NCBI GenBank assembly: GCA_017555325.1
Contig: JAFZGR010000243.1
Coordinates: forward strand, 1 to 5,317
Direction: 5' to 3'
Source: Alphaproteobacteria bacterium
GTDB lineage: Bacteria > Pseudomonadota > Alphaproteobacteria > CAAHEQ01 > UBA3637
DNA length: 5,317 nucleotides
In this document: positions 1-5,317 of the stretch, piece after piece
How the letters are laid out: every line of letters begins with the position of its first letter
Numbering within the stretch: the first letter of the stretch is position 1
Translations under genes and position numbers: made by a program
Notes under the pieces: model-generated
The model's input: only the letters and a program-made list of their open reading frames with translations
Database searches by the model: none
What the model was told of the DNA's origin: nothing

Positions 1-832
1 TAATTTACGACGTCCGATTTTTAACAATCTTTATGTTCGCCAAGCTATATCATTGGCTTTTGATTTTGAATGGATGAATCAAAATCTGTTTTACGATTTA
101 TATCAACGCACAAATAGTTTTTTTGATAATTCTTATCTAAAAGCCCCTCAAGAAATGAGCCCAAGTGAATTTGATTTATGGAAAAAACTAGAAACAAAAA
201 ACCCAAAAAAACAACCACTTAATCTAACTCAGAATACACCTAAAACAATGCGACAACGCCTTAAATTGGCTTTAGATTTATTCAATATAGCAGGATGGCA
301 TGTACATGACGGTATTTTAAAAAATAGCAAAGGAGAAACCTTTCAATTTGAAATTTTATTAAATTCCTCCAATAGTGCAACATGGGAACGCGTTATTTTA
401 CCATTTATCGGACAATTAAAACGATTAGGAATACAAGTTAAAATCAGAACGGTTGATGTTATTCAATACAAAAATAGATTGGATACTTTTGATTATGACA
501 TGATTGTATCAGTATGGGGACAATCACTATCTCCCGGAAACGAACAGCGTTACTTTTGGGGTTCGCAAGCTGCTAAAAGTGAAGGCTCCATGAATTATTC
601 TGGTATTAATCAACCGATAATAGACGCATTAATCGAATATGTTATCGAAGCTGATACTCAAGAAGAGCTAACCATTGCGGTTCAGGCATTAGACAGAGCA
701 TTATTGAGCGAACAAATTGTTATTCCCCACTGGCACTCTCCGGTTTTGCGTTTTGTCATGTGGGATAAAATTAAATATCCAACAGTTATTCCAATGAAAG
801 GTCCCGACATAATGACTTGGTGGAAAGAATAG
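1..832 (+). CDS. YejA-like family 5 extracellular solute-binding protein of a peptide ABC transporter, C-terminal part (5' end outside the window)
   Basis: This is the periplasmic substrate-binding subunit of an oligopeptide ABC importer of the SBP_bac_5 / YejA type; in Enterobacteria YejABEF takes up peptides, including microcin C. The reading frame is open from base 2 with no stop, giving 276 visible codons ending at TAG 830-832. Family 5 proteins usually have about 600 residues, so about half is missing. The TTG at 53 is not a start, because the codons before it continue the family pattern (RRPIFNNLYVRQAIS leading into LAFDFEWMNQNLFY). Other typical segments are RTNSFF, the loop at 586-612 (MNYSGINQP), the helix with ALDRALL, and the C-terminal IPHWHSP ... 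WDKIKYP ... TWWKE, which belong to the second lobe of the binding fold. The WW near the C-terminus is typical of YejA relatives. Permease and ATPase genes do not follow it, so the transporter either lies upstream or is dispersed. The family call is firm; the exact peptide substrate cannot be read from the sequence. Confidence 0.9.
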   Translation, partial: NLRRPIFNNLYVRQAISLAFDFEWMNQNLFYDLYQRTNSFFDNSYLKAPQEMSPSEFDLWKKLETKNPKKQPLNLTQNTPKTMRQRLKLALDLFNIAGWHVHDGILKNSKGETFQFEILLNSSNSATWERVILPFIGQLKRLGIQVKIRTVDVIQYKNRLDTFDYDMIVSVWGQSLSPGNEQRYFWGSQAAKSEGSMNYSGINQPIIDALIEYVIEADTQEELTIAVQALDRALLSEQIVIPHWHSPVLRFVMWDKIKYPTVIPMKGPDIMTWWKE

Positions 833-917
833 TTTTTGTAAGTATTTTGTATTTTATGCTTGCACAAATTAAAAAAAAATGTATGAATAGAAGAAGAATT
901 ATAGCAGGAGGATTAAA

Positions 918-1694
918 ATGCGTCGGATTATTTTAGCTTTATCCGTGAGTTTATTATCAATTTCAACTGGTTATGCACAGGGAGCTTTTTGGGGATTTGA
1001 TGAAAACAATCAAGAAGCATACATTCCAATTCAATGCGATGGTCAATTTGATGAAACACAAGGGGGCGTATTCATGCCCACTCCGGAAGAATTATATGAA
1101 CAAGGAGAATCTTTTTTATTAGAAAAAGGGGATACGAAAAACAACGCTAGTTATTGTTTGTTATCTGCAGCCATACAAGGAAACGTAAAAGCTCAATATC
1201 GTGTTGCTCAATTATACAACAAAGGCTTTGTTTTACCTCAAAATGATATTGCTGCTTATCGGTGGGCCTTTTTAGCTGCCTTAGGCGGAAGCAAAGAAGC
1301 TGAACAATTGGCTTTGACATTAGAACAAATTTTATCTTCGGAAGAAATTCAAATGGCAACCCAAACGATTGAACCCATGCTTCCCGGAATAAAACAGAAA
1401 AAGAGCGATTCGTTAAAAGAACAGGAAGATTTATTAGCAGAAAAGAAAGAACAATTGGAAAAGCTGAATAAAGAAATTGATGAATTATTAGGCGTGGAAT
1501 TTAAAGAACCCGAGAAAAAACAAATTGCCATTGCACCAGAACCGGCTAAACCCACTCAAACAACAGTTAACAAAAAACGGTCTGCACGGGAGGGTAAAAC
1601 AAAATTAAATTCAAATAGAAATCGTTTAAAATCGTCCACTCCCAAAACTGTTAATCAAGGTCCCATTTTTACAGAAAAAGACAGAATGAAATAG
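918..1694 (+). CDS. Exported Sel1-repeat protein with a C-terminal coiled coil
   Basis: This 258-residue protein is predicted to be exported. Residues 1-20 form a classic signal peptide (MRRI, hydrophobic core LALSVSLLSIS, cleavage after GYA). The mature N-terminus has an aromatic and acidic segment with C40, and C80 lies in the first repeat, so a periplasmic disulfide is possible. Residues about 58-126 make one degenerate and one good Sel1/TPR-like helical hairpin: the second reads KAQYRVAQLYNKG followed by AAYRWAFLAALGGS. Such repeats normally serve as protein-protein scaffolds. Residues about 162-192 are rich in E, K and L with heptad spacing and predict a coiled coil. The tail from 195 on is low-complexity, basic and proline-containing, and probably disordered. 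The ATG at 918 is set by a strong AGGAGGA at 906-912 with 5-base spacing and an in-frame stop at 888-890. The next gene follows after 24 bases, so the two are probably co-transcribed. The precise role is unknown; repeat fold and export are seen, partner binding is inferred. Confidence 0.82.
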   Translation: MRRIILALSVSLLSISTGYAQGAFWGFDENNQEAYIPIQCDGQFDETQGGVFMPTPEELYEQGESFLLEKGDTKNNASYCLLSAAIQGNVKAQYRVAQLYNKGFVLPQNDIAAYRWAFLAALGGSKEAEQLALTLEQILSSEEIQMATQTIEPMLPGIKQKKSDSLKEQEDLLAEKKEQLEKLNKEIDELLGVEFKEPEKKQIAIAPEPAKPTQTTVNKKRSAREGKTKLNSNRNRLKSSTPKTVNQGPIFTEKDRMK

Positions 1695-1718
1695 ATTTTA
1701 TATGCTTGGAATTTCAGT

Positions 1719-2087
1719 ATGAAAAATACAATCCGAATTTTAATATTTTGCATAGGATGCTTTTGTACGAAAACCATATATGCAACAGAAAATTTTTTAC
1801 CCGAAACAGAAGATATTCCCTTAATGGACGGATTAATGGTTCAAGCACCGACAGATTTGAATTTTGATACACCAGAAGGGCAAATTATAATAATTGAAAC
1901 AATATCAACAAATTTAACTCAAGAACAAGTGTACTGCTATTATGCAAAAACATTACCGGAAATAGGTTGGATACGAATCACAGATAAGCAATATATACGG
2001 GAAAAAGATACCCTACATATTAAAACAATACAAGAAAAACAGCCTTTAAAAATTCATTTTGAAATTGCCCTTATGAACAATTTGTAA
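1719..2087 (+). CDS. Small exported protein of unknown function
   Basis: This 122-residue protein has an apparent signal peptide: MKNTIR, then a hydrophobic cysteine-containing core (ILIFCIGCFC), and a likely signal peptidase I site after IYA at residue 22. No good lipobox is seen, since the best candidate (CIGC) lacks the usual leucine at -3. The mature part of about 100 residues is a small alpha/beta domain: an EDIPLMDGL segment, a FDTPEGQI strand, a helix with EQVYCYYAKTLPEIGW, then two amphipathic strands with REKDTLHI and IHFEIAL. I recall similar small proteins with a DIPLMPGL ... PEGRI ... YYxxTLPQLGW pattern in alphaproteobacteria, often near rpsT, but I cannot verify this here and know no function. 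The start has only a weak GGA (1708-1710) and follows the Sel1 gene by 24 bases, so translation probably depends partly on coupling within one transcript. The length looks complete and no frame damage is visible. Confidence 0.72.
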   Translation: MKNTIRILIFCIGCFCTKTIYATENFLPETEDIPLMDGLMVQAPTDLNFDTPEGQIIIIETISTNLTQEQVYCYYAKTLPEIGWIRITDKQYIREKDTLHIKTIQEKQPLKIHFEIALMNNL

Positions 2088-2105
2088 GATGTTTTTTAAA
2101 AACTA

Positions 2106-2134
2106 TTGACTTTTTGTTTTTTTTGAGTTATAAA
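2106..2134 (+). promoter_or_regulatory. Sigma-70-type promoter of rpsT
   Basis: The -35 box TTGACT (2106-2111) and -10 box TATAAA (2129-2134) are each one base from consensus and are separated by the ideal 17 bases. Transcription would begin near 2140-2142, leaving a leader of about 37 bases before the S20 start codon. This is the strongest promoter match in the window, as expected for a ribosomal protein gene. Confidence 0.8.
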
Positions 2135-2177
2135 GAAAGCCTTAAATTTAATAAATTTTTCAATTGAGGAATAAAAA

Positions 2178-2438
2178 ATGGCCAATATAGCATCGGCAAA
2201 AACCCGTGTAAGACGGAATGCCAAAAGAACAAGAATTAATTCTGACCGCTTAAATGCTGTCAGAACAGCAGTAAAAAAAACAAGAGCTGCTATCGTTGCA
2301 GGCAACAAAGAAGTTGCTGAAACTTGTTTTAAAGCTGCTGAATCAGCATTAATGAGTGCTGCAAATAAAAAAACATTACATAAAAAAGCTGCTTCTCGAA
2401 AAGTTTCTCGTTTAGCTATTGCAATCAAAAAAATGTAA
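2178..2438 (+). CDS. rpsT: 30S ribosomal protein S20
   Basis: S20 is a primary-binding protein of the small ribosomal subunit that contacts 16S rRNA in the body of the 30S particle. The 86-residue product has the family's full length and its very basic, all-helical composition. It begins MANIASAKTRVRRNAKRTRI, the typical N-terminal RNA-binding helix (family form ANxxSAKKRxRxxxKR), and continues with RTAVKKTRAAI, AESALMSAANKKTLHKKAASRKVSRLA, matching the family's conserved helices and its final lysine-rich tail. The ATG start has a GAGGA Shine-Dalgarno at 2166-2170 with 7-base spacing. A dedicated promoter lies upstream and an intrinsic terminator starts 28 bases after the stop, so the gene is probably monocistronic. 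In E. coli S20 represses its own translation and uses a UUG start; here the start is ATG and no obvious leader structure is visible. In many alphaproteobacteria rpsT precedes dnaA, which is not the case here. Confidence 0.97.
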   Translation: MANIASAKTRVRRNAKRTRINSDRLNAVRTAVKKTRAAIVAGNKEVAETCFKAAESALMSAANKKTLHKKAASRKVSRLAIAIKKM

Positions 2439-2466
2439 TACACATAAAAAGCATTCATTTGATATT

Positions 2467-2493
2467 AAAAAGCACTTTTGAGTGCTTTTTTTT
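2467..2493 (+). terminator. Rho-independent terminator after rpsT
   Basis: A perfect 10-bp stem pairs 2467-2476 (AAAAAGCACT) with 2481-2490 (AGTGCTTTTT) across the tetraloop TTTG, and runs into a T tract through 2493. It starts 28 bases after the rpsT stop and separates rpsT from sdaA. On the other strand it would have only about five Ts, so it mainly serves the + strand. Confidence 0.9.
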
Positions 2494-2592
2494 ATGGCTT
2501 TTTTTTTGAATTTGCGTAAAATAAGATTATCGTTTTATTAATAACAACAAACAGAACAAATTATTTATTTCAAAATAAAAGGAAAAGAACAA

Positions 2593-3972
2593 ATGTATCA
2601 TAGTTTTTTTGATGTGTTTTCTATCGGTATCGGTCCATCCAGTTCACATACTGTTGGACCAATGCGTGCAGCATTAAGGTTTGTAAAAAATTTAGAACAG
2701 CTACAAGTTTTTAACCAAACAGAAAAAATCCAAGTTATTCTTTATGGATCTTTAGCTTTAACCGGTGTCGGACACGGAACACCGAATGCAGTCGTTTATG
2801 GTCTGTTAGGGTTAGAAGCTGATACAATAGATTTATCTCAAAATTATATCCAACAAATACAAGCATCCGGAAAACTTTTATTAAATCAAAAAAAAGAAAT
2901 AGCATTTCAAATAGAAAAAAATATTATTTTAGATAAAACAACGTTTTTACCGGAACATTCAAATGGAATGAAATTTCAAGCATTCGATAATAACGGGAAT
3001 TTACTAAAAGAAGAAATTTATTTTTCAATCGGTGGTGGGACAATTGTTCGTTCAGACGAACTCAATCAAAAAAACACTATTTTAAAAGAAGTACCTTATC
3101 CATTTGATTCTTGTTCACAATTAATGCAAATATGTATTGAAAACAAGATGACAATTGCCGATGTTGTTTTTAAGAATGAAGAATATTTGCATTCCTTTAC
3201 AGACGTAAAAAAAAGAATAGAACAATTAATTTCTGTTATGAATAACGGAATAGAACGAGGAATTGTGACAGAAGGGTATTTACCGGGAAATTTAGATATT
3301 GTCCGTCGAGCGCCTATTATTTATAGACGATTAGAAGAAAAATTTCATTGGAATGATGTTGATCCGTTAATGGTTGTTGATTGGATTAATTTATGGGCTT
3401 TTGCTGTTGCAGAAGAAAATGCCTGTGGCGGACAAATTGTCACAGCCCCAACGATGGGATCAGCTGGTGTTATTCCGGCAGTATTGCGTTATTATGAACG
3501 ATTTGCATCAAAAAAATCTCCGTTTGAAGTCGCTATCGGACAAGGCATCTTTTTATTAACTGCTTCTGCTATATGCAGTTTATATAGAACAAATGCATCT
3601 ATATCCGGTGCAGAAGTCGGTTGTCAAGGTGAAATTGGTGTAGCTGCCTCCATGGCTGCCGCAGGATTAACAGCGGCCATGGGTGGAACCAATAAACAAA
3701 TTGAAAATGCCGCTGAAATTGCCATGGAACACCACTTAGGCTTAACATGTGATCCGATTTGCGGATTAGTTCAGGTTCCTTGCATTGAGCGCAATGCAAT
3801 TAGTGCCTTAAAAGCCGTTAATGCAGCTCGTTTGGCCTTAAGAGGAAACGGCACTCACCTAGTCACACTTGACAGTGTTATTAAAACAATGTATGAAACC
3901 GGACAACATCTGGCAACCGGTTATAAAGAAACATCACTAGCCGGTCTTGCTAAAAATGTATTTAGTTGTTAA
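2593..3972 (+). CDS. sdaA: L-serine ammonia-lyase (iron-sulfur L-serine dehydratase, single-chain type)
   Basis: The enzyme deaminates L-serine to pyruvate and ammonia in the cytoplasm using an oxygen-sensitive [4Fe-4S] cluster rather than PLP. The 459-residue protein has the beta domain first (about 1-155, with GPSSSHTVGPMRAA at 14-27 and TGVGHGTPNAV at 57-67) and the alpha domain after it (about 185-452, with ENACGGQIVTAPTMGSAGVIP at 275-295). Cluster-ligand cysteines fit C344 (EVGCQGEIG), C386 (LTCDP) and C397 (QVPCIERN), corresponding to C343, C385 and C396 of the Legionella enzyme. C390 is an extra cysteine in the CDPICG segment. The last residue is C459, matching the C-terminal cysteine that in the Legionella crystal structure bends back to cap the cluster. 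The ATG start has AAGGA at 2579-2583. Upstream, beyond the rpsT terminator, only weak promoter elements are seen (a TAAAAT at 2517-2522 without a good -35). The next gene begins 17 bases downstream without a terminator. E. coli SdaA is 454 residues, so this is full length. Confidence 0.97.
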   Translation: MYHSFFDVFSIGIGPSSSHTVGPMRAALRFVKNLEQLQVFNQTEKIQVILYGSLALTGVGHGTPNAVVYGLLGLEADTIDLSQNYIQQIQASGKLLLNQKKEIAFQIEKNIILDKTTFLPEHSNGMKFQAFDNNGNLLKEEIYFSIGGGTIVRSDELNQKNTILKEVPYPFDSCSQLMQICIENKMTIADVVFKNEEYLHSFTDVKKRIEQLISVMNNGIERGIVTEGYLPGNLDIVRRAPIIYRRLEEKFHWNDVDPLMVVDWINLWAFAVAEENACGGQIVTAPTMGSAGVIPAVLRYYERFASKKSPFEVAIGQGIFLLTASAICSLYRTNASISGAEVGCQGEIGVAASMAAAGLTAAMGGTNKQIENAAEIAMEHHLGLTCDPICGLVQVPCIERNAISALKAVNAARLALRGNGTHLVTLDSVIKTMYETGQHLATGYKETSLAGLAKNVFSC

Positions 3973-3975
3973 TAT

Positions 3976-3980
3976 GGGAA
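3976..3980 (+). promoter_or_regulatory. Shine-Dalgarno that sets the GT10 start
   Basis: GGGAA lies 9 bases upstream of ATG 3990. It favours this ATG over the in-frame TTG at 3966, which would overlap the end of sdaA and adds eight residues (LIWEFNK-type) without family support or a ribosome binding site. Confidence 0.6.
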
Positions 3981-3989
3981 TTTAATAAA

Positions 3990-4970
3990 ATGACAAACTC
4001 AAAGACAAAAGAAATCAAGATAAAATTATTGGGATTTGGTCAAAATCCAGAAAATTTCTTTTTTGTAAAACTATTACGAAAAAAGTTTAACATTGTTTTA
4101 AGTGAAACACCAGATTATGTGTTTTATACTCCTTTTGATAGTGAACACCATCAATATGAGTGTGTTCGCATCTTTTTTACCGGTGAAAATGTCATTCCAA
4201 ATTTTAATATTTGTGATTATGCTATTTCTTTTCAACACTTATCCTTTGAAGATCGTCATTTAAGATGTCCCCTTTGGCGTTTGTATGAAGATGCTTTGAC
4301 AGAGGGATTAAAAAAGGGATTCGATTGGACAGATGAACAATTATTAAACAGGGATTTTTGTGCTTGTGTTATTTCTAATTCCGCCCAAACAGACGGCAAA
4401 AGAGCAGAATTTTTTAATATATTATCTAAATACAAACAAATTGCTTCCGGCGGACGGTGGAAAAACAATGTCGGGGGACCTGTTCCGGATAAATGTTCTT
4501 TTCAACAAAAATATAAATTTACATTAGCTTTTGAAAATACATACTCTTCAGGTTATACAACAGAAAAATTATTGGAAGGATTTGCATCACACACCATTCC
4601 GATTTATTATGGCGATCCACGTGTTACAGAAGATTTTAACCCTAAATCTTTTATTAATGCTGCTGATTTTAATAGTTTAGAAGATTTATCACACTATGTT
4701 CAAAAAGTTGATTTAGATGATGCATTGTACTTAAGTTATATACGAGAACCTATCTTCTTGAATAATCAATTACCTGAAAAATATACAGAAGATTCTTTGT
4801 TAAAATTTTTTGATAATATTTTTAAAGGAACTTCAACAGATGCAAAACGCTTATTTTACAAAAAACCGTATGCCGATATTGATTATCGGAGTGTAAAAAC
4901 ACGTGATATAAAGAATATGCTAAAATATAAAGTACAAACAAAAATAAAACATCTATTTGATTTGAAATAA
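3990..4970 (+). CDS. Alpha-1,3-fucosyltransferase-like glycosyltransferase, family GT10
   Basis: GT10 enzymes transfer L-fucose from GDP-fucose to N-acetylglucosamine or glucose in glycans; bacterial members act on LPS or capsule chains at the cytoplasmic membrane, as with Lewis antigen synthesis in Helicobacter pylori. From ATG 3990 the protein has 326 residues. The acceptor-side half carries IFFTGENVIPNFNICDYAIS (61-80) and RHLRCPLW (89-96). The donor-binding half carries FCACVISNS (123-131), RAEFFNILSKYK (138-149), SGGR (153-156), the GT10 signature YKFTLAFENTYSSGYTTEKL (175-194), and IPIYYGDP (203-210). By family analogy E66, R156, E192 and K193 are the key catalytic and GDP-fucose contacts, and all are present. 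The C-terminal 36 residues are basic and lysine-rich, which suits peripheral membrane attachment; the heptad repeats of H. pylori enzymes are absent. It follows sdaA by 17 bases and precedes another glycosyltransferase by 13, so it probably shares their transcript. Acceptor and linkage cannot be read; a 1,4 or mixed specificity is possible. Confidence 0.92.
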   Translation: MTNSKTKEIKIKLLGFGQNPENFFFVKLLRKKFNIVLSETPDYVFYTPFDSEHHQYECVRIFFTGENVIPNFNICDYAISFQHLSFEDRHLRCPLWRLYEDALTEGLKKGFDWTDEQLLNRDFCACVISNSAQTDGKRAEFFNILSKYKQIASGGRWKNNVGGPVPDKCSFQQKYKFTLAFENTYSSGYTTEKLLEGFASHTIPIYYGDPRVTEDFNPKSFINAADFNSLEDLSHYVQKVDLDDALYLSYIREPIFLNNQLPEKYTEDSLLKFFDNIFKGTSTDAKRLFYKKPYADIDYRSVKTRDIKNMLKYKVQTKIKHLFDLK

Positions 4971-4983
4971 AAATGAGTTACAA

Positions 4984-5317
4984 ATGACAATATTTCCGAA
5001 AAAAAAACAAAAATCAACTCAATTACACCAACCCGTCATTTTTCAAGACGGTAATATTTCTGCTTCGGATTTAAAAGTATTGGTTTGTTATCATAAACCG
5101 TCTGTTTTACCTCCATTGAACAGTTGTTTTGTACCTATTCATGTCGGTAGAGCTTTAAATAATGCATATTCAAAAGACGGACAATTAAATAATACCGATC
5201 AGGAATGGTTATTATCCCATATGATTGGTGATAATACAGGACAAAACATCTCCATAGAAAATCGAAAATATTGCGAATTAACTGCTATTTATTGGGCATG
5301 GAAAAATTATGAATCGA
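4984..5317 (+). CDS. DUF4422 glycosyltransferase, N-terminal part (3' end outside the window)
   Basis: DUF4422 proteins are soluble or peripheral glycosyltransferase-like enzymes found in capsule, O-antigen and exopolysaccharide clusters. The frame is open from ATG 4984 to the window edge, giving 111 codons. The family core is plain: KVLVCYHKP (31-39), CFVPIHVGRAL (48-58), SKDGQL (63-68), the segment around MIGDNTGQNIS (80-90), and NRKYCELTAIYWAWKNY (93-109). About 30 residues precede the core, a lysine- and glutamine-rich leader, whereas many relatives start only a few residues before it. No other start is available upstream because TGA 4963-4965 is in frame; an ATG at 4973 is out of frame and stops after four codons. 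The Shine-Dalgarno is weak (GAG 4975-4977), so coupling to the GT10 gene 13 bases upstream is likely. Codons 6-8 form an A9 run (4999-5007). The sugar transferred is unknown. Confidence 0.88.
   Translation, partial: MTIFPKKKQKSTQLHQPVIFQDGNISASDLKVLVCYHKPSVLPPLNSCFVPIHVGRALNNAYSKDGQLNNTDQEWLLSHMIGDNTGQNISIENRKYCELTAIYWAWKNYES

Noticed and set aside
846..868. Weak hairpin TTTGT ... ACAAA followed by an A run after the YejA-like gene, as a terminator
   Set aside because: The stem is five base pairs with a single G-C pair and is followed by As, not Ts, on the + strand.
860..887. Possible promoter TTGCAC - 16 bases - TATGAA before the Sel1 gene
   Set aside because: Only three of six -35 and four of six -10 bases match; in AT-rich sequence this is expected by chance. 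The 85-base gap may well hold a promoter, but I cannot place it.
883..936. 17-codon + strand open frame beginning MNRRRII just before the Sel1 gene
   Set aside because: It has no Shine-Dalgarno, overlaps the real start out of frame, and its codons are explained by the ribosome binding site and start of the Sel1 gene.
2091..2103. Palindrome GTTTTTTAAAAAC after the 122-residue protein gene, as a terminator
   Set aside because: Almost pure A/T stem with no loop to speak of and no following T tract in position; it abuts the -35 box of rpsT and looks compositional.
2096..2458. 120-codon open frame on the - strand across rpsT
   Set aside because: It is antisense to a certain ribosomal protein gene, has low-complexity hydrophobic composition expected from reverse-complemented Lys/Ala codons, and has no convincing ribosome binding site.
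2517..2522. TAAAAT as the -10 box of an sdaA promoter
   Set aside because: Five of six bases match, but no acceptable -35 lies 16-18 bases upstream, so it was not listed as a feature.
2763..2784. Inverted repeat CGGTGT ... ACACCG inside sdaA
   Set aside because: It falls in codons for the conserved TGVGHGTP segment and is explained by coding constraint.

Overview
The window is AT-rich (roughly one third G+C by eye) and reads as an ordinary bacterial chromosome segment with all seven genes on the + strand and short gaps. The gene set fits an AT-rich, Gram-negative, probably host-associated alphaproteobacterium: a YejA-type peptide-binding protein, two small exported proteins (one with Sel1 repeats), the 86-residue ribosomal protein S20, a single-chain iron-sulfur L-serine dehydratase, and envelope-glycan glycosyltransferases. 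The taxonomic placement is inference from gene content and recalled family resemblance, not from a marker search.

Layout. Bases 1-832 hold the C-terminal 276 codons of a family 5 (YejA-like) solute-binding protein whose N-terminus lies outside the window. After an 85-base gap come two small exported proteins 24 bases apart, a Sel1-repeat/coiled-coil protein (918-1694) and a 122-residue protein of unknown function (1719-2087). Then comes rpsT (2178-2438) as a self-contained unit with a near-consensus sigma-70 promoter (2106-2134) and a strong intrinsic terminator (2467-2493). After the terminator a second transcription unit starts: L-serine dehydratase (2593-3972), an alpha-1,3-fucosyltransferase-like GT10 enzyme (3990-4970, 17-base gap) and the start of a DUF4422 glycosyltransferase (from 4984, 13-base gap) that runs off the 3' end.

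How they fit together. The left half is a periplasmic and peptide-uptake neighbourhood, the middle is translation, and the right half joins an amino-acid catabolic gene tightly to what looks like the start of a surface-polysaccharide (LPS, O-antigen or capsule) cluster. The points most worth a second look are the fucosyltransferase (possible host-like fucosylated glycans), its tight coupling to sdaA, the A9 tract just inside the DUF4422 gene, and the uncharacterised exported pair. I see no mobile element, CRISPR array, RNA gene, or clear sign of a wholly new system. No stretch over 300 bases lacks a gene.
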